Origin: Panorpa germanica
Taxonomy: Eukaryota; Arthropoda; Insecta; Mecoptera; Panorpidae
DNA length: 64,000 nt
Assembly (NCBI GenBank): GCA_963678705.1
Contig: OY783213.1
Span: 11,288,451 to 11,352,450 of the forward strand
Direction of reading: 5' to 3'
Shown here: in pieces, positions 11,801 through 24,800 of the stretch
How the letters are laid out: each line of letters starts with the position of its first letter
Position numbering within the stretch: the stretch's first letter is position 1
The notes under the pieces: generated by a model
What the model was told of the DNA's origin: nothing
Database searches by the model: none
The model's input: the letters and a program-made list of their open reading frames with translations, nothing else
Program-made: the position numbers and the translations under genes

Positions 11801-14800
11801 GTCTATTTTATACCACACTGAGTAGACAAGGAGTCTTGATGGCTATACATGTGTCTACTAATTTTCTGTTGAAATTAAATGTGGGGCCGAAATCGTCACT
11901 GGAGACAATATTTGTCCCATTTCCTAACAGGTAATCAAATCATACATGAATTACCGATTTGTCGGTAAGAAGAATGTGATCCTATTTAAAATATGATAAT
12001 CCCGTTTTAATGTGTGGATCCCTGTGGCAGTGTTTTAAACACATGGCGGTAAATTGTATAGATAGAAGACCGGATATGTAGAAAGTATGTTTCAGATACT
12101 GATAACTTTAAATATTCCTACCGCTTTCCAATTTTTCGTCTTAACTTAAGTAATTCCCAATGTTAATTATTTTTAAGATCAGCTTCTCTTTTTTCATCTA
12201 ATCTTCTTTATTACAGATATGTTCAACTGAAATCTTACTTCCAAAATAACTCAATTGTAGTTTGTGCGTATCAATTCCTTATTCCGTTTGGTATGAAAAT
12301 TATTAAATAATTTTATAATAATTCAAAAACAATCATATTTCAATTATATATAATTCGAATGCTTGTAGGATTCCTAATTTATCTCCTATCACTTTGCGAA
12401 TTGCCTTCGCAAGATCGAATTTCCGGATTCAAACACCAACAAGTCTTAGCTGGTGTTCGGGCTCCCATCTATTGGCTATCTTTCTATTTATTAGATATTG
12501 TGCCTTTCATAATCATTAGTTCTATAGTCGTTTTGGAGGTCTATTTATTTGGGGTACAACAAGCGGAGATTTTGTTCAGTTCAGAATGCCGTGCAGGTGC
12601 TTTACTGTATGGTCCAGCTTCTGTTGGTAAGAATTGGAAAATCTAGATGTCAAGAAAATTCTTAAATATAAGTTTGCATAATCAGTAATTTGTTACAGGT
12701 TATTTCTTTACAATGTTATTGCTATTTGGAACCGTTATGCTATTGCTAGTTTATTTAATTTCCTTCTATGTGTCAGACATGTCAAAACTTTATTTCATTG
12801 GCGCTATTATGAGCTTATTTTGTAAGTAGCATCAATAGAGAAGAACGTGTGTAAAACCAGTAAACAGTATAAAACTTTTAGGCTCTGCCCTGCCGTTGTT
12901 ATTAACAGAGAAAGAAGATGGTGGAATTATGAAATTTATTAATGTCTTACATTACGTTTCTATATTGAATCCTTTATACATATTTAACTGGATTCTTTTA
13001 AATTTGCAACATCAAGTTAACTGGCGGTTAAATTGTCTGGAATTTAAAAATATTATCAACTGCTCCAAGCACTATTCTGATGTTATGGATTGTTGTGGTA
13101 TGTTTCTTTCCTTTCTAGATGACCATTAAAAAAACTTAACTGCAGTCTTAATTAATACTTACTACTTCCCTCTCTATTAAAGATACTGGTTGCCTTCACA
13201 ACGGCTGCTTCTTCTGGATGCATTTCCAAATCAAGGACATCAATTTACTGTTCTGGATTATTTTTCTTGGTGTTAATGGCATTATTTTTTTGGTAATTTA
13301 GTTGTAGATTTATCATATGATCTTGTTGATATATCCAACATTTTCTTCTTACTCATGATTGAGGATTTCTTTAGATACTTTTGGTTTTTCATGAGGTTGA
13401 AATAAGATATGGTGCTGTATCTTCAGTAGCCGAAAGAAATCAACTAAATTGTAACGTGCACCCAGATGTTCCTAGCGGAATGGAAGTAACGTCAAGAGAT
13501 ACAGGGTGTAAGTCAATATCTATCCACTTAAATCCACAACCGAAAAGTTTGTGAGAAAAATGGATTATTCTCTTCAAAGTCTTACAGTTTGCCCAATTTT
13601 TAGCATCTTCAACAGTCCCGCGGTTCATATTTTTGGTCCAAGATATCACAAAGATGTTTTGGTCCCATCCTGCCGTACAAGCAATCAGCTTCGTGGGAAG
13701 GGTATAAAATTTATGTATTTTAACTTAACATTAATGATTAACACTACAGCTAAATACTACCTTTTAGGCCGGTAATATTGTGGCAATATCAGGAAATAAT
13801 AAATCAGGAAAAACAACGTTAATGAAAATCATAAGTGGTGTTATAAAGCCCACGTTCGGCGATGTTTACGTTCAGTATAACAGCCTCCAAAATAACAGAC
13901 GTAAATATTTATCAAGTATAGGATATTGCCCACAAAATGTTGCATTAAATCCTTATTTAACATGCAAAGAAACTTTTGACCTGTTTGTGAAGCTACGTGG
14001 TTGCAAATCAATCAGAATATCCAGGGAAGTCAACTTTTGGATAGTCATTTTTGGTTCGTATATAATGTTTTATATTCTTTGTTCCTTTCCTTTAAATATT
14101 TTGCTAAAATTTTCCATTGGTTGTTGGGCAATTCGTATTTTTCTATTGTACTAATAATACCAATCAATATATCTAGGACTCTTGCCTGTGCAAAATGTGT
14201 TGATTAAAAATATATCTGCACTTAACAAGCGCAAAGTATGTCTGGGACTTGCTTTTATTGGAAATCCAAGTGTTATAATTTTGGACGAGCCAATGCAGAA
14301 TCTAGATTGCAACTCTCGATACATATTGTACAATTTGTTACTCAGTATTCGTGATACTGGTCAGGTCGTCGTGCTCGGTATCAACAGGTAATCAACATAA
14401 TCATTAACAAGAATTAGTTTTCATTAGTGACCAATTTTTAAATTTGTACGCCAAACGAAAGAGAACCACATTATTGAGTTGAGATGAGACACAATGTCAT
14501 TCGGTAAAATTAATATGATCGATATATCGAATTGATCGATCGATAACTGTGTCTTCGGAATTGATCCATAGACCAGAGCTATATCTTTGAGTTTGGTTGT
14601 TGTCAAAGTTTAATTAATGATTTGTGAGAGCTCACAAATATCATAAACTAATTAGGCAGTGGTGTAGACACATATTTTCATAAAAATAATAATTTATGTT
14701 TATTTCTTATAGTCACGATGTCAATTTATTAAAACCCTTAGAATGTCGCGTCTGTATTATCACTGGTGGTCAAATTAAATGTACAGGGAGCCAAAATAAT

Positions 14801-15582
14801 CTCAGGGTACGCTATGGATGTGCTAAGAGATTACAATTCAAACTTACTGAGACTTGTGAGGATGATATTAATAAGTAAGAACATAAATTTCATCATTAAT
14901 TTGATTGATTTATATTAATCATTTAATCTAAATACATTTTCAGTGCGATATTAGATCTAAATCAGGACGTTATTTCCGTTTTTATAGCTGAACTCTTAAC
15001 CCAAACTGAAGTAAGTTAATTAGCAAATAAAATTTGGGCAAATTCATTAATTACGTCAAACGAAAAGGGGGGACGGGTCCACAGTGGCCAATAAAGAACT
15101 CTTGAACATATTTAACCCCTTCTACTGCATGTTTCCGATCTTGTTTTGTCAAACAATAATAAAACAGCAATCATGAGTGAAATTCTTATTTAACATTAAA
15201 AGTACGAATATATAAACAATAGTAAATATTATTTGTGTAGGTTACCCTGTGTTACTTTCTGAAGGAACCTCTGTTACCATTATCAAAGTTATTTACAAAA
15301 CTTGAAAGGTTGAAGCAGCGTCATAAGATTATTCTGGAGTACATCATTCACGACGTTCCCCTGCACGAAATGTTTATGCAACATTCGAAACATCAAGTTG
15401 GTACAGCAAATAGAAAACTTCAATTAAGAAAACGGAACAAATATCTATCTTGCAATAGTTTAGAACAGAGTCAGAGGGTTATACTAGCTGCTAAAAATCC
15501 CTATCGATCTAAATCAGCTAGGTCTTCTTCTATAAAAAAATATCTTTCAAAGTCTCTAAATTCATCCGGAAGCGATTCTTAA
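5859..15582 (+). CDS. ABCA-family full transporter A, 1703 aa, degenerate first ATPase domain
   Basis: 32 exons close in frame to 5112 nt. Layout TMD1-NBD1-TMD2-NBD2, as in ABCA lipid transporters. ABCA marks: an N-terminal membrane segment, the PGKFGAPYPW segment before NBD1, and the FKHQQVLAGV..YW motif in TMD2. NBD1 (about 500-700) is degenerate: Walker A reads GENYLAKYS near residue 532, the Q-loop has H, the signature is LEILARKL, Walker B FDDP, the H-loop Q. NBD2 keeps Walker A (GNNKSGKTT, near 1357), CPQ, LDEP and the H-loop His, but its signature lacks GG (ISALNKRK). Exons: 5859-6059, 6769-6880, 6966-7214, 7350-7450, 7528-7683, 8093-8327, 8577-8726, 8900-9084, 9145-9280, 9394-9507, 9615-9769, 9858-10012, 10098-10170, 10323-10386, 10521-10693, 10765-10916, 11056-11141, 11218-11321, 11436-11652, 11717-11930, 12217-12290, 12369-12626, 12699-12821, 12882-13097, 13183-13292, 13375-13507, 13604-13701, 13768-14053, 14177-14387, 14713-14874, 14944-15010, 15241-15582. 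Confidence 0.9.
6240..6680 (+). repeat. Pyrimidine-rich low-complexity tract in ABCA-A intron 1
   Basis: About 430 bp dominated by C and T on the sense strand (CTCCTC, TTCCTC, CTTTCT motifs). It creates a spurious 151-codon open frame. Similar tracts lie in introns of the paralog at 22327-22617 and 25240-25525, also pyrimidine-rich on that gene's sense strand. Confidence 0.6.
14549..14664 (+). repeat. Interspersed repeat, possibly SINE-like
   Basis: This stretch in an ABCA-A intron shares TGTGTCTTCGG..TTGATCCA..GACCAGAG and a second block ATAAACTAATTAGGCAGTGGT with 34864-34971. GGTTTGATCC in the second copy resembles a pol III B-box, so a tRNA-derived SINE is possible. Only two diverged copies are seen; no A-box or tail was confirmed. 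Confidence 0.4.
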
Positions 15583-15888
15583 GCAGGAAATTTAGAGGGC
15601 TTTTGCAAAATCAGTCTTAAGTTTCTTTAGATTAATATAACGAAATAGAACTAGAAATAATTAATATAGGAAATTAAGATTTGTAAATTTGTATCAAAGA
15701 AATGTATGTGCTGTTCATACAAAGATACAAACTCATTTTGAACTTTGTTTTTAAATATATAGATACTTGTATATGTATATTACCAAATTCTTTATAAACA
15801 CAATAAATCAAAATGAAAAATTGGAAGATATTTATTTTTTATTTGTGTAAATATTAAATATTTACACACTTCAAATCAAATGTTACAT
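15583..15888. promoter_or_regulatory. Shared 3' region of the two convergent ABCA genes
   Basis: 306 bp lie between the two stop codons. A plus-strand AATAAA is at 15802-15807 for ABCA-A, and its minus-strand counterpart (TTTATT on the plus strand, 15831-15836) for ABCA-B. Cleavage 10-30 bases past each signal would make the two 3' ends meet or overlap by a few bases. A hairpin follows at 15844-15868. Confidence 0.55.
15844..15868. terminator. Hairpin between convergent genes
   Basis: TGTGTAAATA, a 5-base loop (TTAAA), then TATTTACACA: a perfect 10-bp stem. It lies between the ABCA-B stop codon and its likely poly(A) signal. It could pause polymerase or mark the 3' boundary; in AT-rich DNA it may also be incidental. 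Confidence 0.35.
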
Positions 15889-18800
15889 TCAAGAAACGCT
15901 CTTAATTTTTCTATTTCCTACTTTTGTATCCGGATGTGAAACAATCACATCGGTATCCGAGACTGTTCGTAAAACTCGGTCCCGATTCCTGGCAGATAGT
16001 ATCACGCGTCCATGACGAATTTTCCGTAATACTTCAGGCGTTGGAAAATTTTCGGGTCGCGAAAGTTCATCTATGGTTTTCAAAACTCTCGTGTGATTCC
16101 GTACACCATAAGTGCTTTGAAGAAAGGTTTGGTACATTGGGATATCATCAACTATGTAACTGTCAATCAGTTCGAACCTTTTAGTTAGTTTTTCCAAATA
16201 AGTGAATAAGACCGAATATTTTAACGATGAGTCCTCTACAATGAAACTGAACTGTTTCTGAAATTTAATTTATTTTAACAAAATGACAAAAAGGAAACAA
16301 CAAATAGACAACCAAAAAACTGCTCACTGCATTCTCTTTAGCATCTGTAGGTAGACGCGAGGCCAAGTTGTTCTTCTTTAAATAATTTAAGAGGCTGTAA
16401 TTTTTAATTAATGCGAATTACGGGTCTTTTTTATGTTATGGAGTGAACACATTGACCTAGAGCATTTCTTACCTTTGTGTTAATATTGTGTTCTCAACAT
16501 TTTTCAATTGAAATGTTATTTTTTTAGCAAATCCAAAGCGTGCCTTCATTGTTTGCACTTTTCCTAAAGTTTTTATTTCCCCATTTTCCAGGAAATTTAG
16601 TCGATTTATAAAATCGATGCAATGGAATAGTTGATTGCTGAAAATGATTGATTATATTTTCTGGTATTGTATAATTTGACAACTTCTTAAAAATCATTGG
16701 AAAATGTACCTGTCAATTCCGCATATAACCGCTTGTCCGGTCTTCTGAACGTGCTCCAACAATACATGTAACAGGATCACTGCGTCCTGATCCAGAAATC
16801 CAGTTGGTTCATCAAGAACCATAACATTAGGGCTACCTAAAAATGCCAATAAGATTCCCAACTTTCTTTTGTTAGCGCTGCTTAGTTGGTGAACAAAATC
16901 TATCTCCACCTCTTCCAAATCTAAAGTAAAGCACCATTACAAGATTCCAAATGAATAATTGATCTCATAATTATACTAGTACCAACCGAGAAAATTTATC
17001 CAAAATGAAATTTCAGCTTCTACTTTATCACAGGGATATCCCCTCAGAAGAACAAAGAAATTAATAATTTCACGGCATGTGTAAGAAGGTGGCATTGCAC
17101 AAGTCTCTTGGCAATATCCAATATTCGACATATATTTCTTTTTTTGCTTAGTACTACTTATTCTCATAATGAAGGAATCTCCTTTATCAGGCATTGTACA
17201 TCCGCTTATCATATTCAGAAGAGTAGATTTTCCGGAGTTAGCTGGTCCACATAGAGCTGTTATTTGACCTGACTAAAACATAGTAAATTGAAAATACATT
17301 TTTAATTGCTCATTAATTTAATGCCAAAACAATTTTTATGTCTTTTAATATGCATAATATATCAAATAAGAATTATTTATCCATGATTGCGCTTAAGATA
17401 TTACCATTGCTGTAAAGCTGACGTCGCGTACTGTCACTTTAGATCCACATATTTTAGTAAGGCTATCACAATAGAATAGAAAGCGAGACACTGGAGAATT
17501 TGCTGAAATTTAAGCTGATGTACACAATTGTTATATTAATTAACAGTCTAAGAAAGACCAAGAGCGAGGTGAAACCATTAAATGAAGAAGAACATAAAGA
17601 GGATAAATGTTAGAAGGAACAACTTACATTTAACTTCTTCCATCACAGAAATTAACTCATCAGCGACATCATTATCTTTTTCCAGTTTTGTAAAAAGTTC
17701 AAGATTCAAATCTTTCCTTAATTTGTTACGGATATGATCAATTAAACATGATTCAGTGCAAATCAGGACACACTAAAAATTATATTGCATCACTTATATT
17801 AAAATTCTGATAGTTGTGATTTAAAACTTTAATGCAACTAATTAAAGATTGATAATTGATGCCCACTAAATATAGTTACAAGGTTTATCAAAGAAACGAA
17901 CCTGTTTGAGGATCATGCAATATATTTATAAAAACATTAACTAACCAAACAGAGAGAATATTGTGTATATGTAATATTTTTTAAAGTAGGAATCGTTTCA
18001 AGTATTTGTAAATTATACGTAAAACTAGTAAATTTTATTACGTAATATTTTCAATACTAAATATAATATTTTTATTTTATTTGGGAGTTGTAATGTCACA
18101 TCTCATAGTAATTATTTTAATTTCAAAATCGTTATGAATAAATAAAGTGGAATAGAAGTTTTGTACAATTACCAAACTAGTAAATAATTGCAATCCAAAC
18201 ATCACTAATAAACCTCTTAAATTAGTATCAGCACCGGTAAAATAAGAAGAAAAGTAGCAACCATGATCCAAACATCCAGTAGCTGTAAATAAGTAAAATA
18301 TTCTTTAAAACAACCAAAATAGTCGAGATTTTTTTAAGGGATTTTAGTAGAATTTCGATTTGAATTTAGGGGAAACTTTTGGGGAAATTGGTAACCTTAC
18401 TTACAACAGCAATCCAAATACGCAATTTTATCCGCACTGCAATCAATAACAGATCGATAACTATCACAATTCATCCTCCTGTTAACCAGCATCTGAAACT
18501 TAAAGAACAGACAGCTGAACGTGTACAAGGGATTAATTGTTGAGATATAATGGATCATCATATGAAACAATTTAAAGTTGGTGTTATTTTCTGTTTCACA
18601 CATTAGAAGAGAAACTGCAGAACCTAGAAGCACAGGAATATATTTTCATCAAAACATTATTCTGAAGAAACATTTTAAATATAGAAACACACTTACTAAT
18701 AATTGTCAAAATACTTCCGTAAATATAAATGGTGAAGTGATTGTCAATGTAGGACGATAGAACATACACCGTGAACAAAACTGTAGTTGCAAAAGTAAGT

Positions 18801-21800
18801 AGCAGAAATAATAGATAAACTGTGGAAGAAAGAGAGAAATGGTGAATTGTAACGTTGATGATGTCTGGGATGCATTAGATTGATCTCATGTGTAGTAGGG
18901 GTTTAAATATATGTATAGGACATTAATCTTAATATATATAAATTACGTGTCACGTTGTCTGTCCGCGATGGACTCCTAAACTACTTAACCGATTTTAATC
19001 AAATTTGTACACCGTGTGCAGTTTGATCCAACTTGAAAGATAGGATAGCTTACATCTCAATTTATTTATCTTATTGCAAATTATTTGTCTATTAATTATC
19101 TGTATATGACATATGACATCTGGCGACGATGATGGCGACATCTGTTGACTAGATTGAGTAAATATTCAATAGATGGCGCTATGTAATGTAATATGACAAA
19201 AACGTTAGTCACAGCAACGCGTGGCCGGGACAGCTAGTATTATATAAGTGTACCTCCTTCGAATCAACTTTTAGAAAGCAACCTCAGGAATTGAACCCTG
19301 GTCAATTGGATAAATAAACTAAAACTTAATTGTTACCAACAGAAGTTCCATTGTGAATTATTTTTCCTTTCATGAGACCATCCCTGGAAGCTTCTTGGTT
19401 ACCAAATAAATATAATAGAAGAATTATAACTGAAGCTAGTGTCACAAATAGGGTGATATCAATCGCATAGAAGGATACCCAATACGTGAACCGGTTAACT
19501 CCTGCTATGAATTGCTGATGCTTAAATCCTGATGTCCTTTCAGCTATGGGAAGTTCACAACATCCTAGCAACCAAAATATTATCCCTGAGACAACCAAAA
19601 GATATGTTCAGAATATTTTTACTAAGTAATCAAAGTAATTTTGTAGAAAACTTACCAAATGGAATGAAGAAGTGATACATGAAAACTATTATTTTATTTC
19701 TGCTAACGTATGAAGCAAGTTGTGAAATCCTGTGAAAAAACAAATAAGAAAATGATTTGAAGCATAATGGGCTTGTGTCCTCAATTTTTAGTGGTCGATT
19801 TTTTATATGTTGATTGAAATTGATGTTAATAAATGTGTATTGGCGTGTCTAATTTATTAAATATCTAAATGTTGACGGAGTTATAGCAATTAAAAGTTTG
19901 AATTGAAGTTTTAGCGCTATAAATGGTCGGCCATATTTGTATGACGTGAATGCATTTTATACGTCAGTTACTTGTTGAGTAGGTCAGTGCTGTGGTAATG
20001 TTTTGTAGCTGTTGGTAGTCAAATAATCAAGTCAAGTCAAAGAATAATAAGTTTTTATTTTATTTAACCTTGCCAAGGCAGACATAATATTGAAATTTGA
20101 TTGTTCCTTGAAATAGCTGTAAATAATATTTGATACTTTGATATATAAATACATATAGCAGAGATTTATGACCTGTAAGGTTGGTAACCTTACACAAGGA
20201 TTGTAATGTCACATGCACTTGGAATGTGTATAACGTTGAATCCCTTTAATAATTAAAGAGACAAAATGACTTTTTTAATTGTTAATATCTCTTAACATAT
20301 AAGGACTTATTAAAAAATAATTGAACATTTGAGGTTCTAGTAACCAACTTTATCAATATATAATAGTACACTTTTATTGAAATTAAGACATAGGACACAA
20401 GCCCATTGTTCTTTTGTGGACATCACTTAAGTATCTTATTGTTTCATGCGAGAACTTACCTACTTTCATACGGATAAACTTTTGTGCCGAAGTTTGTTTC
20501 ATTCGCGAGATAGATTTTAAACATGACATTAACGGCTGCATTAAGACCAATTGTTAAAGCCTCATTCTTTAACGCAAAGTAGTATATCTTAACTGTATCT
20601 TCCTTCTTTCGTCCGTTGTCAATTATTTCTAAGGCTATTAAATATTTCTCAAAATACATGCAAAGATCGCTATTGGCAATCAATAATAAATCTGAAAATT
20701 ACAGTTCCATTCAAATAACTTTGTTTCGCATTTCTTAATAGGATTTTATTTTAGTAACCTCGTGTAATATTAGAGGATTTTTTTGGAATTCCGCCAATGT
20801 CTCTAATAGCAAGTTCTGTAGTTCTTGTGTCTTCTTCGTTGCAATTGTAAAGAACAATTGAATCTTGGAGACAATGTAGCGTTGAATCTCTGTATTCCAT
20901 ATTCACCTGCATTGGCGGTGTGAAACTTACGAAGATACAAACAATCACGGTCAGTACGATTGGAAAACAAAACTGAAAATTATGTAAAAATATACAGTGG
21001 TCTTATATAAGAAGTACCACACAAATTTGAAACAGTTACCTGTGCCACAAAATGCTCCCAACTTCTTATTTTGCACGAAATTATTTTCTTACACAATAAT
21101 TTCATTCTGTATGGAGTAGATATATCATTTAGAAATGGTGCGTCTGAAGGATTAAAATGTATTTAATTATTTATACAAATTAAACTATTCCTTATAAAAT
21201 GTAGGACATGGCTCCAAAAGTAATGCGTCCGATACATTTTCTTCATTCTATCATGGACACACATTACATTGGGATCACCATCGTAAGCTTTTAATACCAA
21301 TATATTTCTGATCCAACAGATCGGCGCGCTCATTTATTCGGTGCTTATATTCCGTTAAACAAATCTCTTCTTCCGGCCGTAAGATGTAGCTGTATTAAAT
21401 TTATATAGTTAATAAAAGTGTGTTACTATTATATTTAAAGGCCCCATTGTCATTCACTTGATTCAATATATGACATTTATTCATTTTAACGATACATTAA
21501 AAGTTCGGCGTTTTTCGAACCGTTTTACTTTTAAAAAATATATTACTAAGTTCATAAATCAAAATTTTATTCTGACAGAAATGAAAGTTCATCCATTCTT
21601 TATGCAAAAACATTTTTAGAAATGTCTTGTAACTCACATGGTACCGGGTTTGAGACCGAAAAATTCGACAGCGTAACCATACCTTCCTTGCAATTTAATG
21701 TATAATTACTAGAATAATATTTTCAATAAACAAGTAATCTTACTCCACATATAGTCTAGCCAAATTCGTTGATTCTATTCTATACTCTTTAAATCCTAAC

Positions 21801-24800
21801 AATTTCTTATTCCTTTCCAATGCTTTAAAAAACTCAGGAAAACAAGAAGCTGATTTCACTGGTATTTCATAATACATGTAGTTTCTAAACAAATTCTAAA
21901 ACAGTTATAATTTGTGTGTTCAGTATTTAAATTATTAATGATTAGAACAAAGATCATACGATACCTTCAGAACAGCTTGCGGTACGTATTTCATAATATT
22001 TCCATGAACAGTTAGTTCATCAACGTTTTGTTCTTTTAGAACACTAAGATGGTATCCAGCGTTGTACACTTCTCTTAGATAATGAAGAGTTCCGTAACAT
22101 TTGAAAGTTCCGTTGTGAATAACCGCTATGCGGTCAGCTGCAAAAAGAATTGTATTTCAAAATGTTTCAATTTAGTAAAAGTTGGAAACTTAAACCAAAA
22201 TCATACCAATATTTTCAGCTTCGTAAAAATCATTTGTTGTGAATATTATTGTCCTTGATTTGCGCAAAGTCTAACAAAAAGAGTAAAGAAACTTATCATT
22301 AGATCTGTCGGAATACATTTCACTAATTATAATGAGGATGAGAGGCAAAGAAGTGTAAGGAAAGAAGTGTTAAAGCAAAATGGCAAGAAGGAAGCTAATG
22401 GAATTTGGGAAAAGGAATTACCAGCGTACTTAAGGAAAGGAATAATGGGAAATGAGGATAAAAAGGAAAGGGAAAAGCATGAAGTGGGTGCAAGGGAAAG
22501 AAGAAATATAAGGAGCAAAAGGAAAACATAGAAATTGCTGAGAGGAAGCAGTGAAGGAAGGATGGTAGAGGTATAGAGAAAAAGGAAGCAGTCAGATATG
22601 AAATGGAAGTGGTACAATGAGTATAGTTTATGTTAGTTAAATGTAAGTAACAAATACAACATAACTGGAAGAATTTATGTAGAAGTTTACCTTAATTATA
22701 TTCCAAATTTCGCTTTTGGTTTGAAAATCCAAACTAGGTGATAATTGATTAAATATTAAAACTCTGAAACCAACATTGCTCGTATAGTAAGAAATACGAA
22801 GAATTAAGTACATAAAATGTTCAAGTATTACGTTACCAACCTAGCTTCTCCAACACATGCTATGGCTATACAAAATTTCTGTTGACTAGCCATGTCTAAA
22901 TCGAGGTAGTGCTTTGAGGCTTGGCTCTCTAGATTAACTAAAGTGAGCAGTTCATTCGCCTTATCCGAAGCCAAATGATAATTCACTCCCCTAAGCTAAG
23001 AACAGAAATAAATCAGTATAGAAAATCTATCATTCACTGTCGTTAATTGCTTTTCTGTGGTACTTACCTTCTCTAAGAAAATAAGTGTGTCCATTATTGA
23101 CAAACCTTTCAGGTACATCTCATAATTGGGACACCATCCCACGAGTTCTTTGACGTTGCACATATTGTGTATTGTGTTATTCTCATTTACAACAACAAAA
23201 CCAATATCTGGTTTCCTAATACCTAACGAAATGGAAAGAGAAACTCTATAAATAGGTAACTGAATAATGCTCTTTTCCCGATTTTCTTTGTTCCCGGTAA
23301 ATAGAAATTTAATCGCAATGTTTATTACAATCTCATTTCGAAGCAAAATAAATAAAATAAGTTCAGATATAAATATATATATAAAATGCGCTTTTGTTCA
23401 TCTTATTTAGATATAAATATTTTTAATTTTAGGATGTTTACCTAAAATGAGTTCCAGAAGAAATTGGTTCTCTGTTTCATTTCCCCCCACAATAGCAGTT
23501 ATTTCATCTTTATAGAAGTCAATTGTTATATCCGCTAAGACTTCATGCCTCCTGCCTATAAGACATAACAAAATTTAATAAGGGGTTTATTATTATTGTT
23601 TATAAATACTTGTTTATAATGTAGCGACCGATAATCCCTTTTGCGTTAAGGTTTTCAGCTTTTCTACAGAATTTGGTGAAGTTTAAATAAGTTGCTAAAA
23701 TGTAAGCTCCTTAACCTAATTACAGAATTTGAAATGTTTTAATCAGCTGTTAATGGCTATAGTGTGTATATTTAATAGGCAGCAGGTAGTAGTATAAAAC
23801 AGGCCGCTATATCTCAAGATGGGCTATATAGATTTAAAAAGAGAAATGTAGAAATTGTAGAGGAATAAATTCAAAACGTTTTGACTGTATTTTAGACTGT
23901 TTGACCAGTTAGTAAAAAAGATATAAAAGTTTAAAATTATCACTAGTGAACTATCTGAAGCACATAATTTACCAATTACCCCAGAATGATCCCGAGTATG
24001 CTACAACATTACCAATATGAACATAAGAAACTAAATTCTCCATAGCTTCAAGGACATCCATTGAACTTGAAGTTTGCTCAGTAAATTGCGTTTTGGAAGC
24101 TATCTCAACGGTAGATTTTTTTTTACAGTGCTGCAAACAACATTCTAAATTTTTATACTGATCATCAAATTTTTATAACACAACCTAGAGATAGTAGTAG
24201 AAACTTACCGAAAACATATTGCACATATGCCAACAATGTGGTATTAACCAATTTTGGTTAAAAATATTTTGAATATAAAAATAAATCAGGAAGTAGATAA
24301 AGCAGTCTCCTACAAGGGCTACGTAAATGAGTACCATTGAAGGTTCATAATAAAATACTTTCGACAAAGTTAGTTGGTTTTCTAAAAAAAAATGGACAAA
24401 GTATGATATATAGAAATATGGACATTTCCCAAACGGACCAATTTGTTTAATTCAGTAAAGAGACCAAAAACCTCTTAAATCATACTGATTCATTGTTAGA
24501 AAAGCATGGTACAGCACAACTTTAGGATTGAGGAAGACGAAGACTTTCGCAACATTCGAAGAATCCTGGCCAAGATTAGGAAGGCTCAATAGATAGCAAT
24601 ACAAAAGTACACATGGAACGGCTGGAAAATAAAAAATAGTTTATAATTAACACATGAATCTTTGCCGCCTTTGTTGGTCTTTTTGGATTCATTAATCAAC
24701 TGGATGATGGATAGATGCATACGTACGTTTCCTGATTAGTGTGACCAATGCAAAAATTAACAAAATGGATGCGGAATAATACAGTAACAGTAAAATGTAT

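Noticed and set aside
22327..22617. 96-codon minus-strand open frame
   Set aside because: Same reason: low-complexity pyrimidine tract in an ABCA-B intron.
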